Notes under the pieces: generated by a model
Told to the model about the DNA's origin: nothing
What the model saw: the letters and a program-made list of their open reading frames with translations, nothing else
Databases searched by the model: none
Part shown: piece by piece, positions 55,105-63,940 of the stretch
Layout: every line of letters starts with the position of its first letter
How positions within the stretch are numbered: position 1 is the first letter of the stretch
Made by a program: the position numbers and the translations under genes
NCBI GenBank assembly: GCA_910584975.1
Contig: CAJUEA010000003.1
Span: forward strand, 1 to 64,000
DNA from: an uncultured Christensenella sp.
GTDB taxonomy: Bacteria; Bacillota; Clostridia; Christensenellales; UBA3700
DNA length: 64,000 bases
Direction of reading: 5' to 3'

Positions 55105-56412
55105 ATGAAGTTTTGGGATATTTTTAAAATCTCAATGCATAATATCTGGGGCAATAAGTTGAGGACATTGCTTGTAACGCTTGTGCTGTTTATTTTGTCA
55201 ACTATTGTGTTAATAGTTGCATCTGTCGGCGTAAATGTGGGTGTGCTATTAAACGAGGCTCAGTCAAGTGAAGACGATAATTATGCAGATATGTCATTGA
55301 GATATCAATATGAGCAAATTCAAATTGGCGATCATTTTGAAATGAAAGAGTATTATTTTGATAATAATGAATTGGGTAGTTATATTGAAAAAGTTGGCAA
55401 CGAATTGCCATTTTTGCAAAATGTAACTATGAATGTAAATACCTCACAAATTCGTTTGGACAACAATACGGAATATGTGGATTTTGCTTTGACTGATTTG
55501 AGCAAAAATATGCTTGCAGGACAAGATAACTATTTGAGAGCAGGCAGATTGTGGAATAAGGATGATGTTAACAAACAATATGCATGGATAAATGATACAT
55601 ATGCAGAAAAGTCAAAGTTGACAGTGGGAGACAAATTTAACATAAGAGTTTTTGACAGCGAAGGATATGATAAAGATCCAACTCCAAATTATAACGACTA
55701 TGAAAAAAGTTATGAGTTTGAAGTTGTTGGAATTGTTGATTTTCAATACTATGAATGGGCACAAAATTCTTTTGTTATTTTGGATTATAATTTTGCAACA
55801 AAAAGTGGGCTTAAAATTAATCGTATTAGATTTACTCAATCAAAGATTGAAGAAGGTGCCACTTTGGGACAATTGAACAAAATCAAAAGCTTTATCAAAG
55901 ACAACAAGACATTTGATTACGAAAAAAATCCAACTGGACTTGATGTTTATTCAGATATCATTAATGCAAGAACAATGTCAATGATTATGACATTGATTAT
56001 TGTTGTTGCAGTGCTTGTTGTGTCTGTCATTATCATTTTGCTTAGCATTGGTTGTGTGTCAAACTCAATTCAAATTACTGTGGAGCAAAATGCAAAATTC
56101 TTTGGTATGATGAAAGCTATTGGTATGAGAAACAATGTGGTTAAAAGCGTTGTGAGGATTCAAGCTTTGGTAAGCATTTTTATTGCAGTATTGCTTGGAA
56201 CTATTGTGACAATCGGGTTGTTTTATGGTATTCAGCCATTGCTTGCATCAACTCTTGCAACATTAGGCTTGAACTTGAAATTGGTTATGCCTTTTTATGT
56301 GCCGTTTGCAGTGTTTGCACTTATGGCGATAATGGTAATTCTGTTTACAATAAAATCTTTGAACAGAATAAGCAAAATGGATGTTGTTTCTGTAATAAGT
56401 GAGGTGAACTGA
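55105..56412 (+). CDS. MacB/FtsX-type ABC permease, short type, copy 2
   Basis: 435 residues from the ATG at 55105 with GGAGG inside the end of the ATPase gene; an in-frame start at 55069 lies within that gene and is rejected. MKFWDIFKISMHNIWGNKLRTLL matches the start of the protein at 51162, and SIGCVSNSIQITVEQNAKFFGMMKAIGMRNNVV matches its C-terminal signature. One N-terminal span, an external domain and three C-terminal spans. A tandem duplicate of copy 1 with a diverged external domain, which suggests a separate substrate or partner. Confidence 0.88.
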   Translation: MKFWDIFKISMHNIWGNKLRTLLVTLVLFILSTIVLIVASVGVNVGVLLNEAQSSEDDNYADMSLRYQYEQIQIGDHFEMKEYYFDNNELGSYIEKVGNELPFLQNVTMNVNTSQIRLDNNTEYVDFALTDLSKNMLAGQDNYLRAGRLWNKDDVNKQYAWINDTYAEKSKLTVGDKFNIRVFDSEGYDKDPTPNYNDYEKSYEFEVVGIVDFQYYEWAQNSFVILDYNFATKSGLKINRIRFTQSKIEEGATLGQLNKIKSFIKDNKTFDYEKNPTGLDVYSDIINARTMSMIMTLIIVVAVLVVSVIIILLSIGCVSNSIQITVEQNAKFFGMMKAIGMRNNVVKSVVRIQALVSIFIAVLLGTIVTIGLFYGIQPLLASTLATLGLNLKLVMPFYVPFAVFALMAIMVILFTIKSLNRISKMDVVSVISEVN

Positions 56413-56413
56413 T

Positions 56414-58093
56414 ATGAAAGTGAATGATTACTGGAGACTTGCCAAAATCAGTTTGAAGGCAAGAAAAAAAGCAACACGAAGCACAGTAAGTGGAATGTCT
56501 ATCAGTTTGATTATTATTGTTCCAATAATTTTTGCAATGGTAGCACTTTACGCATCAATTCTTCCTCAATTGAACAAAAATCCTGAAACATTGTATGCTA
56601 TTTTCCAAAGTGGACAAAAGGGAGTGGTAACAACAAGTTATAATAATTATACCTATCAATCAATAAATGGTGGAAGGTATGTTAATACAGTAAATGCGAA
56701 AGACAATTCTGCTGTTTTTGAAAATGCAAGTTTTGAAACTTTACATTATGTAAAGGCTTATAAAAGATTTGATGTTTATTCAATGGACGACGAGACTCTG
56801 CAAAGTGAATATAAATATTTTGACAGAATTACTGTGGATGGTGAGACAAAACCACTCAGAGTTAAAAGCACAGATAATCGTTCGGCTAGTGCAAATACAT
56901 CGCTTGCAGTGGTGGATTCAAATCAGCTTGATTTGCTTGCAGCATCAAAATTTGGTGTTTTGGGCGATTCTCACAACAAAGGCTTTAGTGGCAATGGTGC
57001 AAGACAAGTTATTTTGAGTCGCAAATACTTAAAAATGGCAGGACTTACAGCTGATGATGTTTATGGCAAAAAAGTAAGTGTGGAAATTCGTGAAAAATCA
57101 AATGGTACGATAGATTATTGTTCAGGTGAAGATAAATTTTCTTATATTGACCACTATTTGTTCAGAGATTTTGAAGTTGTCGGAGTAATTGGCAGTGAAA
57201 ACGCTCCACTTTATGATTATGAGGGGACAAAAGACATCAACACTGCAGATATGATTGTATCTTCAGCATCTTTGTATAGCCAAGATAATACACCTGCAAT
57301 AATGTATAACATTAATGCAGATAACAATAATGGTAATTATACAAGATATAAAATTGATTTTGGCAATATTGAGGCAAAAAATTTCAAGGCATATCAATAC
57401 TTGTTTACAGGATTTGAAGATTATGGTATTTATACAAATTTGGCTAAATATAACGATAAAACAGGAGAAATTTTGCAAGTTGAAAGCAATTATTACAAAT
57501 ATATTCCTGATAAAAACAAATTAAATGCTTATGGGCAGGTTTCAAATGTTGTATCTTCTGTTTATCCACATTACAAGGCAGATTACACTTTAAAAATGGA
57601 GTTTGAAAATGTGGTTGGTTCGCCTTCATATGCAACATTTTCTATGATAAACTTTATCATTACAATTGCAATGTCTTTTGCAGCAGTGTTTGCTGGCATA
57701 ATATTGTTTGCAGCATTGGTCAACTTGTTTAATACAATCATGCACAGTGTTAATTCTCGAAAAAATTATCTTGGAGTTATGCGTGCAATAGGTGCAAGGT
57801 CAAGTGTTATCCCTAAATTGTATGTGTCTGAAGTAATGCGTGTTTTTGCAAGAGCATTTGTTTGGATTGCATTGATTGGTGGTGCAATTTGCGTGGGTAT
57901 TAAGTTGTTGTTTGACTATTTGTTCAAAGGTGGACTTGCTTATGGCAATGTGGTTATTTCTATAAGTTGGGCAACAATACCAATTGCACTTGTGGTTGTT
58001 ATCGCAGTGCTTGCTGTGATTGGATTAGCTTTTGCCTTAGGGTGCAGTTTGAAAATGTCTCGCAAACCTATTATGGAAACTTTGGAGGGTTAA
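56414..58093 (+). CDS. FtsX-type ABC permease, long type, copy 2
   Basis: 559 residues beginning MKVNDYWRLAKISLKARKKATRS, starting one base after the previous stop. Same plan as the protein at 52421: span 1 at about 27-50, a large external domain containing KGFSGNGARQVILSRKYLKMAG, and three C-terminal spans with LVNLFNTIMHSVNSRKNYLGVMRAIGARSSVIPKLY. The external domains of the two copies share islands but differ in length and detail. It is followed after 3 bases by a lipoprotein gene. Confidence 0.87.
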   Translation: MKVNDYWRLAKISLKARKKATRSTVSGMSISLIIIVPIIFAMVALYASILPQLNKNPETLYAIFQSGQKGVVTTSYNNYTYQSINGGRYVNTVNAKDNSAVFENASFETLHYVKAYKRFDVYSMDDETLQSEYKYFDRITVDGETKPLRVKSTDNRSASANTSLAVVDSNQLDLLAASKFGVLGDSHNKGFSGNGARQVILSRKYLKMAGLTADDVYGKKVSVEIREKSNGTIDYCSGEDKFSYIDHYLFRDFEVVGVIGSENAPLYDYEGTKDINTADMIVSSASLYSQDNTPAIMYNINADNNNGNYTRYKIDFGNIEAKNFKAYQYLFTGFEDYGIYTNLAKYNDKTGEILQVESNYYKYIPDKNKLNAYGQVSNVVSSVYPHYKADYTLKMEFENVVGSPSYATFSMINFIITIAMSFAAVFAGIILFAALVNLFNTIMHSVNSRKNYLGVMRAIGARSSVIPKLYVSEVMRVFARAFVWIALIGGAICVGIKLLFDYLFKGGLAYGNVVISISWATIPIALVVVIAVLAVIGLAFALGCSLKMSRKPIMETLEG

Positions 58094-58096
58094 GCT

Positions 58097-59449
58097 ATGC
58101 GTAAGAAATTTTTAATATTTTTATCAATTTGTATTATAGCTTGTCTTAGTTTGTGTTTGGCATCATGTGCGGACAATACAGACTATTCAGGCGAGGTGCG
58201 TGTAACAATCAATTTGGATAAGGAATATCCTGAAGTTTCTGTTAATTGTCCTCAAGGAGAAATCGAAAAGAAGGACAATAAACAATATGTTGTGTCATTA
58301 AGCAATACTTTGCCAGTGGATATTGTTGTCGCTTGTCCCGGTTATGAAACAGTTATTTTTTCATACACAACCAAGCAATTAAAACAAAATTCTGACATAA
58401 CAGAAAGTGTAACTTTTAAAAATGAGTTTTACAGATTTAGCTTTAAAGTTCAAAACAACGAAAAAATTGAGTTTGCAGAAGATTATGAAGGAATAAATTT
58501 GTCAATTCAATCAGGCAGTTATGTACTAGAGAGCGAAAAGCCTATTACTCAAGATATAAAATTTAATGTTAAAAATGAAGAGTTCAAGCCATTTGTCATT
58601 TTTGAGGAATCTATAATTTATAATGGTGCGAAAGGTTCGCTTGTTGAATCTATTCCTTTGCTTGATAAAAGAGAAAGTAATTCGGCAGTAATATATGTTC
58701 CAACAAGCTTTGGTCACAATAAGCAAGAATTGGCTATGGTAGATGCTAAAGATTTTGATATGGATTATGAAAAAGTAACAATACTTAAAGCAGGCGAGTA
58801 TAAAAAAGTCGAAATAAAAAATTATGTGTTATTTGACAGGTATAATTATTATTATGGAAGTAAGACTTTAGTAATGGAAGATACTCTTAAAAACAATGGC
58901 TATTGCAATCTTGCAACCTGTGATACTATCGAAAGTGATGCAAATCAAAAAACAAGTGTAGAGGTTGAATTGAAAGATAAACTTACTGGTGCGACACTAC
59001 AAAATATTTCGCAAGATATTTGTCAAGGTGAAATTTTGTATCTTAGAAATTTTTATTATAACAATGATTATTCCATTGTAGGTTCAGAACAAGTTGTCTA
59101 TTACAAAGAAATATTCGGCAATAAAATTGTTGTTGAGTTTATGAGACAATATGTGGTAACTTTGCACATAACAAATTATCAAGATATACAATATGAGGAA
59201 GAATATCAAAACTTTAGCTGTGGCAGTGGCTCAAATTCTTTAGGTTTTAATGTGAAACAAATGATTGAGAATAATGGAAGAGTGGAGATAATAATCAAAG
59301 GAAATATGGCAGGTAAAAAATTGCAGTTTGTTATGACATCGTTTATGAATAATGAGCCAAAATATGTGTTCATATTGAGTATTCCAGAAAATATGGAAAA
59401 TATGAATACCTTTGAAATCATTGTTGAAGCTGCCGATGCAGGCTGGTAA
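58097..59449 (+). CDS. Operon-linked lipoprotein of unknown function
   Basis: 450 residues, GGAGG upstream inside the end of the previous gene. N-terminal lipoprotein signal MRKKFLIFLSICIIACLSLCLASC with lipobox LASC (Cys24). The mature part is beta-rich (EVRVTINLDKEYPEVSVNC near the start, PEGA-like or Ig-like in character), with no catalytic motif. As last gene of the six-gene ABC operon it may be the exported accessory or substrate-capturing partner of the permeases. That is inference from position only. Confidence 0.75.
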   Translation: MRKKFLIFLSICIIACLSLCLASCADNTDYSGEVRVTINLDKEYPEVSVNCPQGEIEKKDNKQYVVSLSNTLPVDIVVACPGYETVIFSYTTKQLKQNSDITESVTFKNEFYRFSFKVQNNEKIEFAEDYEGINLSIQSGSYVLESEKPITQDIKFNVKNEEFKPFVIFEESIIYNGAKGSLVESIPLLDKRESNSAVIYVPTSFGHNKQELAMVDAKDFDMDYEKVTILKAGEYKKVEIKNYVLFDRYNYYYGSKTLVMEDTLKNNGYCNLATCDTIESDANQKTSVEVELKDKLTGATLQNISQDICQGEILYLRNFYYNNDYSIVGSEQVVYYKEIFGNKIVVEFMRQYVVTLHITNYQDIQYEEEYQNFSCGSGSNSLGFNVKQMIENNGRVEIIIKGNMAGKKLQFVMTSFMNNEPKYVFILSIPENMENMNTFEIIVEAADAGW

Positions 59450-59534
59450 AATGCTTTCATTGCAAATTAATATTTTGGTCATTAAAAGCTTATTGTTTTA
59501 AAAAGATTGCATAAAAGAAAAACTAATTAAACGA

Positions 59535-59572
59535 AAAACTCGTCTTCTTGAAATTTGAAGATGAGTTTTTTA
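59535..59572 (+). terminator. Terminator of the ABC operon
   Basis: AAACTCGTCTTC pairs with GAAGATGAGTTT (one G-U), followed by a T-run. Confidence 0.8.
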
Positions 59573-59621
59573 TTTTAGCAAATAATTTATTCAGATTTTT
59601 GTTTTTAATCTTTTGATAAAG

Positions 59622-59649
59622 AAAAGGCGAACTTTTTTGTTCGCCTTTT
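59622..59649 (-). terminator. Terminator of the acyl-CoA synthetase gene
   Basis: AAAAGGCGAAC (59622-59632) pairs perfectly with GTTCGCCTTTT (59639-59649). Confidence 0.75.
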
Positions 59650-59699
59650 AACATTTGTGCATGACATTAATTTTTAGAGATTAATTTTGTAAGTATTGC

Positions 59700-61352
59700 T
59701 TACTTTTTATTGTCACGAGCGGCAATCTCTTTTCTGATGATTTTTCCACTGATTGTTTTTGGTAATGCATCCACATATTCCACAATTCGTGGATATTTGT
59801 AAGGAGCTGTTGCTTTTTTAACATGATTTTGCAATTCTTTTGTAAGCTCGTCGCTTGGGCTAAAGCCTTTTGCAAGTACAATTGTTGCTTTTACAACTTG
59901 TCCTCTTAGTGGGTCAGGTGCACCTGTAATTGCACATTCCAAAACAGCAGGATGTTCGTGAAGAGCTGATTCAACTTCAAATGGTCCAATTCTGTAACCA
60001 CTTGATTTGATAATGTCGTCTTTTCTGCCAACGAACCAGTAGTATCCGTCGCTGTCCTTTGTTGCAAGGTCGCCTGTGTGATAAACTCCTGTGCCAAAAG
60101 TATTAAATGTTCTTTCGTCATCTTTGTGATATTTGTACAAAAGCCCAAGTTGATTTTCACGCATTTTAATGCAAATTTCGCCTGTTGCGCCATCCTCAAC
60201 TTCGTTTTCAGAATTGTCTGCAAGATAAATATCATAGATTGGAGAAGGTTTTCCCATACTGCCTTGCTTGATTGGAAGATATTTGAATGTTCCAAGCAAA
60301 ACTGAAGATTCAGTTTGACCAAAGCCTTCGTAAATTTCAAGTCCTGTTGCTTTTGTAAATTCTTTTGAAACTTCAGGATTTAAAGGTTCGCCCGCAGTAG
60401 AGCAGTGTTTTAAGCTTGAAAAATCATATTTTGACAAGTCTTCCTTAATCAAAAATCTGTAAATTGTTGGAGGTGCACAAAAAGTTGTAACTTTGTATTT
60501 TGAAATCATTGGCAGTATGTCTGTTGGAGTAAATCTGCCAAAGTAGTCATAAACAAAAATTGCTGTGCCAGAAATCCATTGACCATAAATTCTTCCCCAA
60601 CTGCATTTTGCCCAGCCACTTTCTGCCATTGTAAGGTGCAAACCATCATCAACAACATCTTGCCAAAATTTTGCAGTGATAATGTGTCCCAATGGGTACA
60701 AATATTTGTGAGCAACCATTTTTGGTTCGCCTGTTGTTCCACTTGTAAAGTAAACAAGAAACATATCGTCGTTTTCAGTTTTCCAAGGTGGAGTGAAATC
60801 AGCTGAAGTGTTTTCAAGTGTAGTGGTAAAGTTGAGCATACCATCAGCCTCGCCATGAGTGTAAACAGCTTTAAGTTGTTTGCAGTTTGGTATTGCCTCT
60901 AAAACATGCTTTGTAACTTCTTTTTGATTTGTAACAAACAAAAGCTTAACTTCTGCATTGTTGCATCTGTATTCAATATCTTTTGCTGTAAGTAAAAAAG
61001 TTGCAGGTACAAGTACAATGCCAAGTTTATGACAAGCTGTTGCAATAATCCAGTATTCGTACCTTCTTCCAAGCATTGTCATAATAAAATCGCCTTTTTT
61101 AAGGTTGTGAGAAAGCAAAATATTGCAAACTTTATCACTTAATGTTTTTAGTTCTCCAAAAGTAATAATTTTTTCCTCTCCCTCGTCATTAACCCAAACA
61201 AGAGCAATTTTTTGTGGAGTGATTCGTGCATATTCATCGACGACATCGTAACCGAAGTTAAAGTTTTCTGGGATGTTGATTTTAGTATTTTTGCTAAAAT
61301 CGTCGTAATCCAATGCATTGATGTTGCTACAATATCTGTCTAATAAATTCAT
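59700..61352 (-). CDS. AMP-forming acyl-CoA synthetase (acetyl/medium-chain type)
   Basis: 550 residues, AAGGAGA before the ATG. An ANL-superfamily enzyme that activates a carboxylate with ATP to acyl-AMP and then to acyl-CoA. Motifs: YFTSGTTGEPKMVAH (P-loop A3), STAGEPLNPEV, YEGFGQTES (A5), YHTGDLATKDSDGYYWFVGRKDDIIKSSGYRIGPFEVE (A7-A8) and PKTISGKIIRKEI with the conserved catalytic Lys (A10). The overall form resembles medium-chain acyl-CoA or acetyl-CoA synthetases of Clostridia and archaea. The chain-length preference cannot be read. Monocistronic. Confidence 0.93.
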   Translation of the reverse strand: MNLLDRYCSNINALDYDDFSKNTKINIPENFNFGYDVVDEYARITPQKIALVWVNDEGEEKIITFGELKTLSDKVCNILLSHNLKKGDFIMTMLGRRYEYWIIATACHKLGIVLVPATFLLTAKDIEYRCNNAEVKLLFVTNQKEVTKHVLEAIPNCKQLKAVYTHGEADGMLNFTTTLENTSADFTPPWKTENDDMFLVYFTSGTTGEPKMVAHKYLYPLGHIITAKFWQDVVDDGLHLTMAESGWAKCSWGRIYGQWISGTAIFVYDYFGRFTPTDILPMISKYKVTTFCAPPTIYRFLIKEDLSKYDFSSLKHCSTAGEPLNPEVSKEFTKATGLEIYEGFGQTESSVLLGTFKYLPIKQGSMGKPSPIYDIYLADNSENEVEDGATGEICIKMRENQLGLLYKYHKDDERTFNTFGTGVYHTGDLATKDSDGYYWFVGRKDDIIKSSGYRIGPFEVESALHEHPAVLECAITGAPDPLRGQVVKATIVLAKGFSPSDELTKELQNHVKKATAPYKYPRIVEYVDALPKTISGKIIRKEIAARDNKK

Positions 61353-61430
61353 ACGATTCTCCTTTTATATATTTATTCACTAAATCATACCACATTTTGT
61401 CTAATAAATAAAGCAAATTTGATTACTTAG

Positions 61431-61459
61431 TTGATTTTTTTTTAATTTTGTTATATAAT
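61431..61459 (+). promoter_or_regulatory. Promoter of the small winged-helix/TM gene
   Basis: TTGATT (61431-61436) and TATAAT (61454-61459), spacer 17. Confidence 0.5.
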
Positions 61460-61556
61460 TTATATGTAATGTAATATTTATTTCAAAAAATTGATTGAAA
61501 ATTAAGTCAAAATATTGCTATAAAGAAGTTTTATTTTGTGGTGAAAAGGAGTGATT

Positions 61557-62081
61557 ATGCTTAATTCTAATGTGGTTAAACTTGCCGAAGTGTTGGATAA
61601 ATTGTGCGTGGAAGGCTATAATACAATAGATAAATGTGATATAATCAGCACTCTTGAAAAAGATTTTGAATGCACTTGGGATAATGATTTGCTAAACGCA
61701 GAAATAAAAGGACTTTGTGATAACAAGTTTATAATTTTAAAATATCAAGATGAGGATGTGCTTTGTTTGACATTTACGCCTGCAGGCAAAGAATTGGTGG
61801 AAAGGATTCGCATTGCAAGGCAAAATGAGCAAAACAAACTTAAGTCAAAAAAGCTTGTTAAAAAAGAGCAAGAGGCAATCACTCCCGTGGCAACAACAAG
61901 CTTTGACCCTTCAGCGCCACTTTCTCAAAATGAAATTATGGCAGGTCTTGTGTCTGTTTCAAGTGTAAGTAGCAAAGCCCCAAAAAGCAATATCAAAAAC
62001 TTTTTAATCAGTTTGTTGGGTGGAATTCTTGGTGGTGGAATAAGTGGTGCAATTATAACCTTGCTTGTGCTACTCTTGTAA
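61557..62081 (+). CDS. Winged-helix-like protein with one C-terminal membrane span
   Basis: 174 residues from the ATG at 61557, preceded by AAAAGGA; the in-frame GTG at 61551 is too close to it. Residues about 3-85 have the length and pattern of a winged helix (LAEVLDKLCVEG...DIISTLEKDF...LKYQDEDVLCLTFTPAGKELVERIR). A Lys/Glu-rich then Ser/Pro-rich linker follows, and a Gly-rich span closes the protein (about 150-174, LLGGILGGGISGAIITLLVLLL). It is similar in plan to the protein at 62612, so the two may be paralogues or partners. Function not recognised. Confidence 0.65.
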   Translation: MLNSNVVKLAEVLDKLCVEGYNTIDKCDIISTLEKDFECTWDNDLLNAEIKGLCDNKFIILKYQDEDVLCLTFTPAGKELVERIRIARQNEQNKLKSKKLVKKEQEAITPVATTSFDPSAPLSQNEIMAGLVSVSSVSSKAPKSNIKNFLISLLGGILGGGISGAIITLLVLLL

Positions 62082-62128
62082 TAATACAAAATTTATGCTT
62101 ACATTAATTTGGATTAAAAAGGGGAAAA

Positions 62129-62563
62129 ATGGTAAAAGTCGCAGAAAAACAAGACATAAATATTTTGGTAAATATGGCAGTTCAGTTATATGAAAATAGC
62201 ACAAAAAAAGAATTGCAAGAAGAATTTTGTGAAGATATTTTGAATGATAATGTTAAATTTTTTTTGAAATATGAAAATAATTTGCCCGTAGGTTTTGCAC
62301 AAGTAAATTTAAGATTTGATTATGTGGAAGGAAGTGCAACAAGTCCAGTAGGATACCTTGAAGGGATATGGATACAAGAAAGTTTTCGCAGGAAAGGATA
62401 TGCTAAAGAGTTGTTGCAAGAATGTGAAAAATGGGCAAAAAGTAAAAATTGTAAGGAATTTGCAAGCGATTGCGAATTGAGTAACAAAAATAGTCACAAT
62501 TTTCATAAAGCAATGAATTTTAAAGAGGCAAACAAGATTATTTGTTTTATTAAAAATATATAA
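62129..62563 (+). CDS. GNAT acetyltransferase resembling aminoglycoside 6'-N-acetyltransferase AAC(6')-I
   Basis: 144 residues, AAAGGGG upstream. It is a single GNAT domain. The central and C-terminal parts carry the signature of the AAC(6')-I group: DYVEGSATSPVGYLEGIWI, RRKGYAKELL (the acetyl-CoA pyrophosphate loop, R/Q-x-x-G-x-A/G), CKEFASDCEL and FKEANKIICF at the end. Enzymes with this pattern acetylate aminoglycosides, but chromosomal members in non-resistant bacteria may act on other amines. It sits between two small membrane-protein genes, with no mobile-element or integron context. Activity on drugs is not shown by sequence. Confidence 0.82.
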   Translation: MVKVAEKQDINILVNMAVQLYENSTKKELQEEFCEDILNDNVKFFLKYENNLPVGFAQVNLRFDYVEGSATSPVGYLEGIWIQESFRRKGYAKELLQECEKWAKSKNCKEFASDCELSNKNSHNFHKAMNFKEANKIICFIKNI

Positions 62564-62611
62564 GTTAATTTGAATATTTTCTGAAAAGTCAAATAATAAA
62601 AGGAGTGTATT

Positions 62612-62977
62612 ATGCTTAACAAAAAAGAAAAAGCTGTTATGAAATCAATATACTATAATTCTGTGGACAAAAACGGCGTTTGTCTGTTGCGTCCTATTGA
62701 AGTGCTAAATGATATTTCTCCTAAAATTGAAATAAAGGGCAATGACCTAAACAAAATTATTCGTGATTTGGAGCTTGACGATTATTATGAATTGGTTGAG
62801 TCCAAAAGAAAAGGGGAGACAGTTTGGTGCTTTACATTGCATCAAAAAGGACACGCTTTTTATCGTGAAATTTTGAATGAAAAACGCTGGGTATACTTTA
62901 AAATTTCAATGTCAGTTGCTCTTGCAATAGGTGTGTTTTTCCTAAAATTGATTTTGGATGCAATTGCAGGTAGATAA
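62612..62977 (+). CDS. Small winged-helix-like protein with one membrane span
   Basis: 121 residues, AAAAGGAG upstream. Residues 1 to about 90 form a winged-helix-like region (NKKEKAVMKSIYYNSVDKNGVCLLRPIEVLND, LNKIIRDLELDDYYELV, CFTLHQKGHAFYREI), followed by one hydrophobic segment (about 97-117, SMSVALAIGVFFLKLILDAIAGR). The plan matches the protein at 61557 in shorter form. Such proteins recur in Clostridia without assigned function; membrane-tethered DNA binding or scaffolding are possibilities. Confidence 0.7.
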   Translation: MLNKKEKAVMKSIYYNSVDKNGVCLLRPIEVLNDISPKIEIKGNDLNKIIRDLELDDYYELVESKRKGETVWCFTLHQKGHAFYREILNEKRWVYFKISMSVALAIGVFFLKLILDAIAGR

Positions 62978-63056
62978 TTTTTTGAAAATATTTGTGATTT
63001 ATCAGTTAAATTAGTACATATTATGCTTGATTTGGCATTGAAAAATTGAGGGATGA

Positions 63057-63773
63057 ATGAATAAAGATTACATACAGAAAACGCTTACTATTGTCAGTTT
63101 TGTTTTGCCTACTATACTTTTTGGAATATGTTTGTTTTCCACATTCTTTTTGGCAGATAACATTGCAGCTCATTTTGACAGCAACAACAATGTGACTCGT
63201 GTAGGCGAACAATACGAATTGCTTATTTTAGGCTTTGTTTATTATTTGTTGCCAATAGTTTTTGCATCTATTTTTGCACATGTAAATACTTTTTCAACAA
63301 AAGTTTTTGGACTTGTAGTCAGCATTTTCATTTCGCTTGTGCTTTTTGGAGTGACAATAAACATTTTGGTTTTGACATTTGCAAACAGTGCAAAATCTTC
63401 AGTAAGCAGTGGGCTTTGGGTGTCATTTGCACTTAGTATTATTGGCTTTGCAAGTGTATTGGCATCGCATATTTTGTTGTTTGTGCGCAAAAATTTGTTT
63501 TTCAGAAAACGCCATTCTATTTTTATCAAACATTGCAATTTCAACAAAATGAATGTTATCATTTCAGTATTTTTGTTTATGTTTGGCATAAGCGTTTGCA
63601 TAGGCTGCTCCGTGCTTAAAAGCTTATATTCATTAATTGTGTTTTTTACAAGTCTTTTTGTGTTTGGTGCAATTTGCTTTTTTGCAATAATAAAACTTGC
63701 AAAAAAATGCACCCGAATAGTTGAATTGCAAGGCAAGGAAAAATGCAATGTGTCATGTGATTGTGGAGACTGA
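63057..63773 (+). CDS. DUF1648-like multi-span membrane protein
   Basis: 238 residues; GAGGG upstream, ATG at 63057 chosen because the ATG at 63053 is out of frame and stops at once. Six or so hydrophobic segments are visible (about 8-32, 53-75, 83-110, 122-146, 165-188, 191-215). The first loop, DNIAAHFDSNNNVTRVGEQYE, resembles the DUF1648 motif (P-x-H-F-N-x-x-G) of SdpI-type immunity proteins. The C-terminal tail has CNVSCDCGD. Family membership is suggestive rather than firm. The gene stands alone upstream of uvrB. Confidence 0.65.
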   Translation: MNKDYIQKTLTIVSFVLPTILFGICLFSTFFLADNIAAHFDSNNNVTRVGEQYELLILGFVYYLLPIVFASIFAHVNTFSTKVFGLVVSIFISLVLFGVTINILVLTFANSAKSSVSSGLWVSFALSIIGFASVLASHILLFVRKNLFFRKRHSIFIKHCNFNKMNVIISVFLFMFGISVCIGCSVLKSLYSLIVFFTSLFVFGAICFFAIIKLAKKCTRIVELQGKEKCNVSCDCGD

Positions 63774-63940
63774 TAATAGGGAATAATTGCTAAGTGTTAC
63801 AAGAAAAAACAAAAATAGTATCGATTTTTGATTGCTTTTTGATAATTTTGATGTTTAAATGATTTGCAATGATTGTGTTAATTTGAAGACAATTGATATA
63901 ATTGTTTAAGTGAAATTAGTTTGTATTTTGGTATTAGACT
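63774..63940. promoter_or_regulatory. uvrB upstream region with an AAAATCGATACTA motif copy
   Basis: The motif is on the minus strand at about 63814-63830. TTGTGT (63873-63878) and TATAAT (63897-63902) are a likely promoter with spacer 18. No Gram-positive LexA box (CGAAC-N4-GTTCG type) was seen, although uvrB is often SOS-controlled. Confidence 0.45.
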
